Counted from the first letter of the stretch, positions 52,578 to 60,846 are shown. The stretch is 64,000 bases of DNA from Salibaculum sp035270045 (GCF_035270045.1 NZ_DATFIP010000031.1:1-64000); one strand, 5' to 3'. Program-made: numbers and translations. Notes: generated by a model from the letters alone, not told the origin.

Positions 52578-53312
52578 GTGAGAGAGTTTGCAGGAAAACG
52601 CTACTGGGTGGTCGGCGCCAGCGAGGGACTGGGCCGGGCCGTGGCCCATCACCTCAGCCGTGCGGGGGCCGAACTGATCCTGTCTGCGCGCTCCGCCGAC
52701 AGCCTCGAGACCCTGGCCGGTGAGTTGTCCGGCAAGGCCCATGTGCAGCCCATGGACATCGGCGACGACGCGAGTGTTAGGAAGGCGGGCGAAGCCGTGG
52801 GCGAGGTCGACGGGCTGGTCCTGCTGGCCGGCGTCTACTGGCCCTTTGCCGCGCAGGACTGGAACGCCGAACAGGCCACGGCCATGGCCAACGTCAACTT
52901 CACCGGCTTCGTGAGGGTGCTGGGGCAGGTCGTGCCGGGCATGGTCGAACGGGACGCGGGTCATATCGTCATCACGTCGTCGCTGACCGGGTTCCGTGGG
53001 CTGCCTGGGTCTATCGGTTACACGGCCTCCAAGGCGGGCACGATGAGCCTGGCCGAATGCATGCACGCCGACCTGCGACGCACCGGCGTGGATGTTCAGG
53101 TGGTCAATCCCGGCTTCATCCGCACCCGGCTGACTGACAAGAACGATTTTCACATGCCTTTCATCATGGACCCCGAGGCGGCCGCGTTGGAGGTCATCGA
53201 ACACATGCACACCGATGCCTTCAAGCGCAGCTTTCCGACGGTGTTTTCCTGGGTCTTCCGGTTGTCGCAATTCCTTCCGGACTGGGCCTATTATCGGATC
53301 TTCGGGCGCTGA
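52578..53312 (+). CDS. Short-chain dehydrogenase/reductase (RSP_1087-like)
   Basis: 244 residues. The nucleotide-binding loop is VVGASEGLGRAVAHHL, then the conserved Asn region, ITSSLTG (catalytic Ser) and YTASKAGTM (Tyr and Lys); the C-terminus is longer and hydrophobic (VFSWVFRLSQFLPDWAYYRIF), suggesting membrane association. It is the last gene of the five-gene RpoE-type operon. GTG start at 52578 with AAGGAG 5 nt upstream. Confidence 0.88.
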   Translation: MREFAGKRYWVVGASEGLGRAVAHHLSRAGAELILSARSADSLETLAGELSGKAHVQPMDIGDDASVRKAGEAVGEVDGLVLLAGVYWPFAAQDWNAEQATAMANVNFTGFVRVLGQVVPGMVERDAGHIVITSSLTGFRGLPGSIGYTASKAGTMSLAECMHADLRRTGVDVQVVNPGFIRTRLTDKNDFHMPFIMDPEAAALEVIEHMHTDAFKRSFPTVFSWVFRLSQFLPDWAYYRIFGR

Positions 53313-53394
53313 GCTTGTCCTGGATCAAGGTGACGTGCCACTCTGCCGGGCAAAGTCATCACGCGAACGGGACAGCAAGCTGCGGGAGGTTTCG

Positions 53395-53721
53395 ATGCTG
53401 AACATCACTGTCGACAAGGTCGCCGAGGTCATCATCCTCGCGCGGGAACTGGACCGGGCCGAGGCCGAATTCGATGCCTTCGTGAGCGGCTTGACCGAAG
53501 AGGAACAGTCCAGTCTTGTCGCGATCATGTGGATCGGGCGCGGGTCTTACGAGGCCGAGGAACTGGCCGAGGCGACGCGGCATGCCACGGCCGAGGCCAG
53601 CACGCCGACTCAAACCTACCTCAAGGGGTCGCCGCATCTTGCCGATCACCTGGAAAACGGGCTCGATGCGCTGGGCATATCGGCCAGTGCCGAGGAGGAC
53701 GCGCTCTATCAGGAGCGATAG
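53395..53721 (+). CDS. DUF3775 domain-containing protein
   Basis: 108 residues. LNITVDKVAEVIILARELDRAEAEFDAFVSGLTEEEQSSLVAIMWIGRG and YLKGSPHLADHLENGLDALG define DUF3775, a small acidic helical family of unknown function. GGGAGG at about 53384–53389 supports the start. The last 13 nt overlap the convergent saccharopine dehydrogenase gene. Confidence 0.85.
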   Translation: MLNITVDKVAEVIILARELDRAEAEFDAFVSGLTEEEQSSLVAIMWIGRGSYEAEELAEATRHATAEASTPTQTYLKGSPHLADHLENGLDALGISASAEEDALYQER

Positions 53722-54731
53722 CCGCGAAACTTTTCTGCAGCGCGGGACCAGACGCCCTCGTCCAATCGGTCGAGTCTCTTCAGGTGCGGCAAAAGCTGCA
53801 TGGCGAAATCCTTGGATGACTCTTCCGGCAGCAGCGAGGGCAGGTTGTCTATGGCCATCACGTCCAGGGGTGGGGTGTCGTGGACGCGCCGGGTGGGAGC
53901 CTGCCAACTTGTGACGTGGTCGTAGACGGGAACCGGATTGAAGGTGCTGTTCGGGTCGCAAGCGATGTCACCGATCACCCTCAACGTCCGGGGCTTGGTC
54001 CCCGCATCGCGCGGCACGAAAACAGGCACGCCGGGCGCGGCAAGGATGCAGTTCAGGAATACGTCGTGCGACAGCACCTCGGGGAAGGGGCCGCCATTGG
54101 CGGTTTCGGAGATGTCCCATGCCGTGACCCGCGCCCCGACGGATGCGCAGAGCGCCGCCGCGCCCTGTCCGACTCGCCCCAGTGCACCGATGATCAGCAC
54201 GCGCGGCGCGCGGCACGTAAGCAGGTTCCGCAGGTCTTCGGCCATGACCTCGGCAGAGGTGCAGATATCGACAGGCCCGGTCTGCCCGGCCCAGGCACGG
54301 AGCGAAAGCGCTGCTCCGGCATAGCCCGCCCAGTGGCCGAAGGCCGCAATACGGCGCCCTGTGTCGTCAACGAGATACTCCAGATCCAGAAGTGTGCCGC
54401 CCCCGGCGCGGAACCGGTCCAGCAGGACCTGCCCCTCGGGTTGACCCTTGAAGGCGTGCCCGAACATGATGTGCCGGTGGCGCAGCGGCATGTCGTCCGC
54501 GGGCAGTTCCTTGAGGCCGAGGATGATCGCGTCCACCGGTGCCTTGGTCCAGGTGCCGGGGCGCGCGATACGACACCCGGCGGCGGCATAGTCGGCGGTA
54601 GGGACGATCCGTGTCGGGCTGTCTTCGACCGTGACGGTCCAGCCCCGCGCGACAAGTGCCGCCGCCCCATCTGGCAACAGCCCGGCGCGACGTTCGTTCG
54701 GGCGCGTCTCGGCCCGCATCCAGATATGCAT
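53709..54731 (-). CDS. Saccharopine dehydrogenase (lysine-forming type)
   Basis: 340 residues. It opens IWMRAETRPNERRAGLLPDGAAALVARGWTVTVEDSPTRI; ILGLKELPADDMPLRHRHIMFGHAFKGQ and RVLIIGALGRVGQGAAALC (NAD fold) match fungal-type LYS1. It interconverts saccharopine with lysine and 2-oxoglutarate; in bacteria it may work in lysine breakdown. The partner reductase (LYS9 type) is not in the window. A perfect TetR-type palindrome lies 81 nt upstream of the start. Confidence 0.88.
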   Translation of the reverse strand: MHIWMRAETRPNERRAGLLPDGAAALVARGWTVTVEDSPTRIVPTADYAAAGCRIARPGTWTKAPVDAIILGLKELPADDMPLRHRHIMFGHAFKGQPEGQVLLDRFRAGGGTLLDLEYLVDDTGRRIAAFGHWAGYAGAALSLRAWAGQTGPVDICTSAEVMAEDLRNLLTCRAPRVLIIGALGRVGQGAAALCASVGARVTAWDISETANGGPFPEVLSHDVFLNCILAAPGVPVFVPRDAGTKPRTLRVIGDIACDPNSTFNPVPVYDHVTSWQAPTRRVHDTPPLDVMAIDNLPSLLPEESSKDFAMQLLPHLKRLDRLDEGVWSRAAEKFRGYRS

Positions 54732-54811
54732 GTCATGTCTCCTCGATCAGGCCCGGTTCCGGATACAGCCTGCCACCGCAAAGGCAAGCCTGCAGGCGAT
54801 ACCAGATCAAA

Positions 54812-54825
54812 TGAACGATCGTTCA
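54812..54825. promoter_or_regulatory. Perfect 14-bp palindrome, TetR-type operator candidate
   Basis: TGAACGATCGTTCA is a perfect palindrome 81 nt upstream of the saccharopine dehydrogenase start. The pattern TGAACG-N2-CGTTCA is typical of TetR-family operators. No TetR-like gene is present in the window, so the regulator would be elsewhere or lost. Confidence 0.5.
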
Positions 54826-55355
54826 AGACTATTGGGCTCTGGCCTGACGCCGACGCGATCTTCTTTCACATGGGCAACGGCGGGCTGGCCTCTTCAGCGA
54901 AAAACTGGACATGGTTGCCAGGCTGGTCGCCGCGCTGCTGGTGATTATTGCGCCTATGTTGATCAGCAAGTACGCCGTGAAAAGTCGCGCCATGCAACCA
55001 GCAGGCGGCGTCGTCGGTGGGCGTCTCGCTCGACTTCTTCCGGGGGCTGGTCTGGCCGTTCGCGGGCTTGGTCGAAGGTGCCGCGGGCCTCATGCGGGAG
55101 GCGGTATCGAGCGTGCAGCGCTCGTTGTCGCTGACAGCGCCCAAAGTCTTGCCGGTGCCGATGCCGGGCGGCTTCACCTCGATCCCCGACGCCATTATGG
55201 TGAGGCGGCCGAGGAACTGTCAGAATTCCTGATCGGCACGCCCTGCGTGGGTGGGGCGACGAAAACCGGGTCGCCTAAGTGATGGCGCTCATCCTCCTCG
55301 TGTTCCGGCCACCCGGCCTGTCCGGCGAGAAAAACATAGAAAGGGTATAGCTACC
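54826..55355. other. Gene-poor stretch, no supported gene
   Basis: About 530 nt. Two short forward frames follow one another with a frame change near 55010: a hydrophobic start (MVARLVAALLVIIAPMLIS at 54911) and then SLDFFRGLVWPFAGLVEGAAGLM at about 55020. Each looks like part of a small membrane-associated protein. Together they could be one frameshifted gene ending at 55232, but no family is recognised and no ribosome-binding site is convincing. Confidence 0.4.
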
Positions 55356-55616
55356 ATGGCCAAGCTGATCGCGATCCTCAACGTCATCGCCTGGTCGGGC
55401 TTCTGGGCTTTCGGCTACCTGGCGATCTCTGCCGATCCCGGCAACACCAGCCGCATGGTGATCGCCACCATTCTGGCCTTCGTCGGCGCCGCCGCCGGGG
55501 CGCTGACCTATTTCTGGCTCGCTCGCCACGCCGAAGCGATAGGATATGCGCCGAGGCACCAGCGCAAGCTGCCAAAGAATACCGATCCAGAAGACGAAAC
55601 CGATGCTCTGCCGTAA
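55356..55616 (+). CDS. Small membrane protein of unknown function
   Basis: 86 residues with two hydrophobic helices (about 4–24, IAILNVIAWSGFWAFGYLAIS, and 34–54, VIATILAFVGAAAGALTYFW) and a basic then acidic cytoplasmic tail (KLPKNTDPEDETDAL). Codon use fits the genome and the start at 55356 follows AAGGG. I do not recognise the family; the arrangement suggests a small inner-membrane protein. It is isolated in a gene-poor region. Confidence 0.65.
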   Translation: MAKLIAILNVIAWSGFWAFGYLAISADPGNTSRMVIATILAFVGAAAGALTYFWLARHAEAIGYAPRHQRKLPKNTDPEDETDALP

Positions 55617-56163
55617 GGCGGGTGATTTCCAGACCTCCCACCGGACGAACAACCAGTCCTTTCCCGTCCGGTTGTGCCGCCAACGTTACTACCCGGTGCG
55701 GGTAGGCAAGTTGTTCGGCCTTCCAAGCTTGCGGATCAAGGGTGTCAACCTGACGGCGGCGACGCAGGTCTTTCTTGCCCGGCTCTTCGACAGGGGCGCA
55801 TGGTTCGACAACCACTCGGCCTCGGGGCAGGTCAACGCTTCTGACCGGGTCGGATTCGGCATTCAGGTCACGGGCGCCGAGACGGCGGGCGGTGGCCAAC
55901 TATAGGATTTTACTTGTAATCCTGACCGGCGCGCGCTGATCGCGCGGACCCTGATGCGCTGGATGCCGAGGCGCCAATGGATGGCCATCCGCCACATGCC
56001 CATCGCCGCCGAGATTATCGGCGTGCCCCCGCTGCAGGCCAAGCTGACTGCCTTCGGCTGATCATCCTGTTTCAATCGGCCGTACCACGCGCAACTCACC
56101 CGCCGCGGCGCGATCCTCGATGCATGGACCGCCTTCCAGCCGGGCGAGGTGGCCTGACGCTCG
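55617..56163. other. Gene-poor stretch with possible recombinase tail
   Basis: About 550 nt without a supported gene. An in-frame continuation after the small membrane protein (to 55905) has no domain. Near 56092–56157 the frame ending at TGA reads QLTRRGAILDAWTAFQPGEVA, which resembles the last residues of many tyrosine recombinases (RRxxLxAWAxF), and a preceding frame contains IAAEIIGVPPLQAKLTAFG. The match is short and could be chance. No attachment-site repeat was found. Confidence 0.35.
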
Positions 56164-57009
56164 TCAGGCGACCTGGGCTCCGGATTTCATCTCGGCGATG
56201 CGCGCCAGGGCCTCTGCCCGGGTGTTGCGGATGTTGGGCCGGAACCCGCCGCTTTCGGCGCGCAGTCGAATGTCGGCTTCGGTTTCGGAGTCGGGTGCAT
56301 AGCGCACCGACCCGAGCGAGAAGCGTTCGTTCAGGTCCTTGCCGCGGGCGGCAAACTTCACCCAGGCGGGCGACTGGATACGGGTGTTTTCGTAGTTGAT
56401 GAGGAAATACCACCGTCCCCCAGCCCGGCGCAGTGCCTGTTCCAACCAGTCGTAGATGTCGTTGACATCGCGCGAATGTTCGAAGCTGACCCCCGACAGG
56501 TCAATGTCGAAGATACGCGTCGTCTCGTCGAAGGACAATCGCCGCATGAACCGGCCGCGCTCGTGGTTGGGGTGATGGTGGATGCGTTCGCGCCGCCTTG
56601 ACGGTAGCCTGGACAGATGCGCCAGCGCTGCCGCGCGGTCTGCAAACAGGTTTGGACTTTCGCGGTCCGTGCCCTTGTCGCGGGCGATGCGAGCCCGGGT
56701 TTCGGGCGTGGTGTCATAACGCAGCGTGCCCATGGAATGGGCCTGGTTCAGATCACGACCCCGGCGGGTGAAGGCGAACCACGCGGACTCGTCCACGCGG
56801 TAATCCGTGACGTTGTCGAGAAAGAACCACAGCGGTTCCCCGGTTTCCTGCAGCCGTTCCTCGATCCGGTCGAACAGCGCGTTCACGTCCTTGGATGTGT
56901 GGAAATACAGACCGGAAAGGTCGATCTCGACCGTCTGGCGCCCCTCGTGCACCGTGATCCTGGGGTCGATCTCGTCGAGGGAGAAATTTTGCGTATAGGG
57001 TCCTGACAT
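56164..57009 (-). CDS. Unrecognised protein with tandem domain duplication
   Basis: 281 residues made of two copies of a domain of about 130. Copy 1 (about 15–140) has VEIDLSGLYFHTSKDVNALFDRIEERLQ, WFFLDNVTDYRVDESAWFAFTRRGRDLN, GTLRYDTTPETRARI and NLFADRAAALAHL. Copy 2 (about 160–275) has FDIDLSGVSFEHSRDVNDIYDWLEQAL, WYFLINYENTRIQSPAWVKFAARGKDLN, GSVRYAPDSETEADI and NTRAEALARI. The beta–alpha–beta layout is reminiscent of STAS/SpoIIAA-like folds (inference). No signal peptide or membrane segment. The start at 57009 has GAGAGG upstream; the frame is open to 57096. It is divergent from the PaaK remnant. Confidence 0.8.
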   Translation of the reverse strand: MSGPYTQNFSLDEIDPRITVHEGRQTVEIDLSGLYFHTSKDVNALFDRIEERLQETGEPLWFFLDNVTDYRVDESAWFAFTRRGRDLNQAHSMGTLRYDTTPETRARIARDKGTDRESPNLFADRAAALAHLSRLPSRRRERIHHHPNHERGRFMRRLSFDETTRIFDIDLSGVSFEHSRDVNDIYDWLEQALRRAGGRWYFLINYENTRIQSPAWVKFAARGKDLNERFSLGSVRYAPDSETEADIRLRAESGGFRPNIRNTRAEALARIAEMKSGAQVA

Positions 57010-57120
57010 GCGCCTCTCTCTTGCGTGCTGTCCGAGACATGCGAAGATGCTCCGGCGAGGCCGATAGCCCAGAACGCCCGTGTTATTGAATGACACGGAT
57101 CAAATCCGCAGGAATGACGC

Positions 57121-57426
57121 ATGACCTTCTTTGATGCACTGGAAGCCCGTGATGCGGGTCAGCGGGCCGCCGACATCGCCCGGGGCCCTCTGCGCACCGG
57201 GTCATGGCCGACCGCGCGGGCGACGCTGACGCGATGCCGGTGCAGGTTGACCCCCCCGGGCGCCGATGCCGACGCCATCGACACCATGGTGCACGATGTT
57301 TTGAAACTGAACGGCACGGTCCAGGTTTGCACCCTTGGCAGCCTGTCGCGTGACAGGCTGGTGGTCGAGGATCACCGCAGCTACGATACCTCAGGAAAGG
57401 ACACGCCATGCGCCGCCTTCTGCTGA
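57121..57426 (+). pseudogene. Phenylacetate-CoA ligase-like (PaaK) remnant
   Basis: An open frame of 101 codons joins the two ends of an AMP-forming ligase. The first 17 residues, TFFDALEARDAGQRAAD, match the N-terminus of PaaK-like enzymes. The end, ADAIDTMVHDVLKLNGTVQVCTLGSL…LVVEDHRSYD, matches their extreme C-terminus (LKLRGxVxxVxPGSLPNDGxVIEDxRxY). Between them, residues from 57204 to about 57250 make sense only in another frame (MADRAGDADAMPVQVD), changing frame at a C7 tract (57251–57257). Some 300 middle residues, including the ATP-binding core, are missing. It overlaps the next gene's start. Confidence 0.7.
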
Positions 57427-59072
57427 CAACCGCCTTTATCGCCGCGCCGTTTCTGGCGCAGGCCGAGGATGCGTCGCTGATCCTCGGGATCGAACGCTAC
57501 GAGCGGCTGGACCGGGTGAGCCGGGCCGACGACATGCTCAACGCGCAGGAGGGGCTTCGGGCATTGGGCTTCGCGGTGCAGGCCCGGGCCAACCCGCGCG
57601 GCGGGGTCGCCCATGATCTGGCCGCCGCCTTTGCAGAGGATGCCGATGCGGCCAAGCGTCTGGTCGTCGCACTTGCGGGGCATTTCGTGACCGATGGGAG
57701 CCGCAGCTGGCTACTGACCGCCGAAGCACAAGAGCCGACGCTGTTCGGCATGGGTGATCAGGCGTTGTCGGTGGATAGCCTGTTGCAGGTGCTGGCCGCA
57801 CGGCCCGGGCAGGCCATCCTGCTGCTGGCGCCCGGCGATGCACGTGATCTGGACACGGCCGGGCCGGTGCTGCGTGCCGGGTTTGGCGCGCTGGACATTC
57901 CGCAGGGGGTCACGGTGCTGCGTGGCGATCCCTCCGACATCGCCGACTTCATGGAAACGGATCTTGTCGAACCGGGTGCCGACCTTGCCGCGGCCATCGG
58001 GGGCCGCTCGGATTTGGTGGCGCACGGCTTCCTAATGCCGGGCTGGTCGCTTATACCGGCAGCGGTCGAGACGTCCCCCGAAGATCCTGCCGATACCCCC
58101 GATGACGACCGCCTGACCGCAGAGGCCGCGGCCTGGGATGCGGCAGAGGCGGACGACAACGTGGAAGGCTACCGTCGTTATATCCGGGCATATCCTGATG
58201 GAAGGTTCGTGGACCTTGCCGAAGAACGGATCAGAGCCATCCTTGACGAACCCAACCGCGATGCCCGGCTGGCCGAAGAGGCGCTGTCGCTTTCGGTCAG
58301 TGCGCGCCGGGCGGTGCAGGGTGATCTGACCGTGCTTGGCTACAATACCCGCGGCATCGATGGCATCTTCGGGCCGGGCACCCGACAGGCCGTCACCAAC
58401 TGGCAGCAATCCAACGGGTATCCGCAGACCAGTTACCTGACCCGGGGCCAGATCAACCGCCTGGACGCCCAGGCCGAGCGCCGCCGCGCCGAGAATGCCG
58501 CCGAGGAGGACCGCGCGCGGGCCGAACGCGAGCGCCTGGACCGGGAATACTGGTCCGAAACCGGCGCGCTGGGCGACGAGGCAGGTTATCGCGCCTACCT
58601 GAACCGGTATCCCGAGGGGCTGTTCGCGGACGTGGCCGGGCGCAGACTGGAGGCCATCGAGGCCGAGCGCGCGGAGGATGCCGAGTTGGCCGACCGTTCG
58701 GCCTGGGGCATCGCCGCCGCCGAGGACACGCTCGCCGCCTACGAGGATTACCTTGCTGCCTGGCCCGACGGCGTCTTTGCCGAGGAGGCCCGCGACCGCA
58801 TCGCACGGATGGAGGGTCCCTCGGTCTCGGACGACCAGGTTGCCACGGCCCGCGCGCAGGAAGAACGCCTGCAACTGAGCGGCGTGCGCGCGCAACTGCT
58901 GGAACTGCGGCTGCGTGACCTGGGCCTTTCGCCGGGTCCGCTGGACGGTGTCATCGACGAACGCACCCGTCGGGCCCTGCGCAGCTACCAGGAGGGACAG
59001 GGCATCCCACCCACGGGTTATGTCGACCAGGCAACGCTGGTGCGCCTCATGGCCGGGGTCACGGGGCGCTAA
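57408..59072 (+). CDS. Caspase-like domain (degenerate) plus two peptidoglycan-binding domains, secreted
   Basis: 554 residues with a signal peptide (about 1–19). An N-terminal caspase/C14-like region (about 20–220) has SLILGIERYERLDRVSRADDMLNAQEGLRALGF and VALAGHFVTDGSRSWLLTAEA: the His of the usual SGHG is kept (AGHF), but where a catalytic Cys is expected it reads AILLLAPGDA, so it looks inactive. Two PG_binding_1 domains (about 300–350, VLGYNTRGIDGIFGPGTRQAV, and 495–550, LGLSPGPLDGVIDERTRRAL) are separated by TPR-like short repeats (YRAYLNRYPEGLFADVAGRR). Likely periplasmic. It starts inside the PaaK remnant. Confidence 0.78.
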   Translation: MRRLLLTTAFIAAPFLAQAEDASLILGIERYERLDRVSRADDMLNAQEGLRALGFAVQARANPRGGVAHDLAAAFAEDADAAKRLVVALAGHFVTDGSRSWLLTAEAQEPTLFGMGDQALSVDSLLQVLAARPGQAILLLAPGDARDLDTAGPVLRAGFGALDIPQGVTVLRGDPSDIADFMETDLVEPGADLAAAIGGRSDLVAHGFLMPGWSLIPAAVETSPEDPADTPDDDRLTAEAAAWDAAEADDNVEGYRRYIRAYPDGRFVDLAEERIRAILDEPNRDARLAEEALSLSVSARRAVQGDLTVLGYNTRGIDGIFGPGTRQAVTNWQQSNGYPQTSYLTRGQINRLDAQAERRRAENAAEEDRARAERERLDREYWSETGALGDEAGYRAYLNRYPEGLFADVAGRRLEAIEAERAEDAELADRSAWGIAAAEDTLAAYEDYLAAWPDGVFAEEARDRIARMEGPSVSDDQVATARAQEERLQLSGVRAQLLELRLRDLGLSPGPLDGVIDERTRRALRSYQEGQGIPPTGYVDQATLVRLMAGVTGR

Positions 59073-59089
59073 GGCGCGCTGTCCCGGCC

Positions 59090-60295
59090 CTATTCGGGCC
59101 GGGCCGGGACGTAGCGTTCAAACAGCAACCGGATGACGCCCTGCATGCTGTCGTCAAGCTGGCGCACGGCAACAAGGTAGGTGCCCGGCTGCACCCTAGT
59201 GGCCAGCATGGAATCGAGCGAGCCCCCCGAATCGTCGTTGTGCCCAACCTGCCGGCCCAGATCGTCGAAGAGGGTCAAGACAGGGTCGCCCTGGCCCTGG
59301 GCAATCGCCTCGATCAGCAGCAGCCCGCTCTCGGGGATGTCCAAGGCATACCAGGCAGCCTCCTCATCCACGTTGGCATCCGTGCGCTGGCGGGTCTGCA
59401 CCGGCCCCAGATCGGTCACCGGGTAGGAGCCGTCCAGCGGCGGGGCGGCTTCGGCGCGGGAATAGAGGGACCGCATGACTTCTTCGGGATCATATTCGCT
59501 GACGGTGGTCACGATGGGCAAGGTGGTGTCCCCCAGCGCGTCCAGCGCAAGGCAGTATTGCCCGGCGGGCAGCGGTTCTGCCATGTCGATCCGGCTGTTC
59601 AGACCATCGAAATCATCGTTCTCGGCAAGCCAGTCGCCCCGCGCGTCATAGAGGGTCAGAACCGGGTCGGCGTTCTGGTTCTCGGCCGTCAGGGACAGCG
59701 CGGTGGGCTGATCCAGCGTCAAGCTGTAGTAGGGTGTGGTTTCGACCGGGGCCGAAAGTGGCGCGCCCAGAGTGATCGGAGCGGCTGCTGCAAGATCGCA
59801 GCTGGCGCGCGGGGCGACGGGTGTGGGGCCCAGCCCCTCGGTCAGGGGCGGGTGTTCGGGCCGTCCGACCCTGACAAAGCCGGTCAGTGGCGAACCGTCG
59901 AAGCTGCGCAGCGCGACGCAATATGTGCCGGGAACGAGGGCGAGTTCGGCACGGCTATCGCTATTGCCGCCCGAATCGTCGTCCGAGGCCACGGTGATGC
60001 CCGACCCGTCGTAGAGGTCGAAGACGGTGTCCCCCGTCCCGCGAGAGGCGGCCTCGATGCGGACCGTGCCCGGGTCAGACACCGAGAAGAGCGCGATGTA
60101 TTCGTCGCGAAGCAGCACCAGTGCCATTTGCTCCAGGTAGTTCGGTGCGCGAGAGATATCCGATCCCGCGGCATCGCCGCCGATCCATTGCCCGTTTTCC
60201 CCGATCCCGCCGCAAAGATCGGCTTGCTGGGCGATGGCGCCTGTGGCCGACAGGCCGAGCGCCCCGGCGGCAAGACTGAGCGTGAAACGGGACAT
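59090..60295 (-). CDS. Secreted protein with three PPC-like repeats
   Basis: 401 residues with a signal peptide (about 1–22). Three beta-sandwich repeats resembling the bacterial pre-peptidase C-terminal (PPC) domain follow, each with the pattern DPVLTLYDxxG…DDxxGxxSR…PGTYCVAL (for example DTVFDLYDGSGITVASDDDSGGNSDS and DPVLTLFDDLGRQVGHNDDSGGSLDS). A catalytic domain is absent. Relatives in roseobacters are often miscalled ABC substrate-binding proteins. It is convergent with the upstream peptidoglycan-binding gene, 17 nt away. Confidence 0.8.
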   Translation of the reverse strand: MSRFTLSLAAGALGLSATGAIAQQADLCGGIGENGQWIGGDAAGSDISRAPNYLEQMALVLLRDEYIALFSVSDPGTVRIEAASRGTGDTVFDLYDGSGITVASDDDSGGNSDSRAELALVPGTYCVALRSFDGSPLTGFVRVGRPEHPPLTEGLGPTPVAPRASCDLAAAAPITLGAPLSAPVETTPYYSLTLDQPTALSLTAENQNADPVLTLYDARGDWLAENDDFDGLNSRIDMAEPLPAGQYCLALDALGDTTLPIVTTVSEYDPEEVMRSLYSRAEAAPPLDGSYPVTDLGPVQTRQRTDANVDEEAAWYALDIPESGLLLIEAIAQGQGDPVLTLFDDLGRQVGHNDDSGGSLDSMLATRVQPGTYLVAVRQLDDSMQGVIRLLFERYVPARPE

Positions 60296-60644
60296 GGCCT
60301 GATCCTCTTGCAGGTTTGGAAGTTGCTGCCAGCCTAGTCCGGGTCCCTTCGACAGGACTAGGGGAAACCGGCCATATCTTCAGTGTGACCGCCTGAAATT
60401 GTCCGGCGGGCAGGGCAAATGCATGGTCCAGCCGGCACGGACCATTGCGCCAGCCCGGGGAGGGGTCCAGTGGCTCCGGCGCTGCGCGCGTTTCGGTTGG
60501 GGGATGGGGGGTGTCTTGCGGGTCACGCCGCCCGTGTTTCCGGTTCGGCATGACGAATTGAAGACAGCACTCCGAGACGCATGGCCACGAAGTAAAAGGC
60601 CGCGTCCCGGGGGCGCGGCCTTGTATATCCAATTGTGGTCGGAT
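60296..60644. other. Intergenic stretch between the PPC-repeat gene and rpmJ
   Basis: About 350 nt. It holds the rpmJ terminator (60594–60625). The remainder has short overlapping open frames and no supported gene or known RNA motif. Confidence 0.6.
60594..60625 (-). terminator. Rho-independent terminator of rpmJ
   Basis: On the minus strand AAGGCCGCG and CGCGGCCTT flank a short C/G-rich loop and a T4 run follows, 20 nt past the rpmJ stop. Confidence 0.85.
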
Positions 60645-60770
60645 TCAGCCTTGGCGGGCCTTGAACCGACGCTGGGTCTTGTTGATGACGTAGACCCGGC
60701 CCTTGCGGCGCACGACGCGGCAATCGCGATGACGCTGCTTGAGCGAGCGGAGGGAATTGCGAACCTTCAT
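60645..60770 (-). CDS. rpmJ: 50S ribosomal protein L36 (41-residue form)
   Basis: 41 residues: MKVRNSLRSLKQRH, then RDCRVVRRKGRVYVIN and KTQRRFKARQG. This is the long, single-Cys form of L36 found in alphaproteobacteria; the four-cysteine zinc form is absent. AGAAGGA is 9 nt upstream of the ATG at 60770. It is the gene nearest tRNA-Val on the same strand, and no ribosomal operon surrounds it. Confidence 0.95.
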   Translation of the reverse strand: MKVRNSLRSLKQRHRDCRVVRRKGRVYVINKTQRRFKARQG

Positions 60771-60846
60771 GGCGCTTAATCCTTCTGTCGCGGCGCGGCG
60801 ATGCGCCTTGGGTTGCATTCTGCGCCCGATCGGGCGCGGTGATCCA

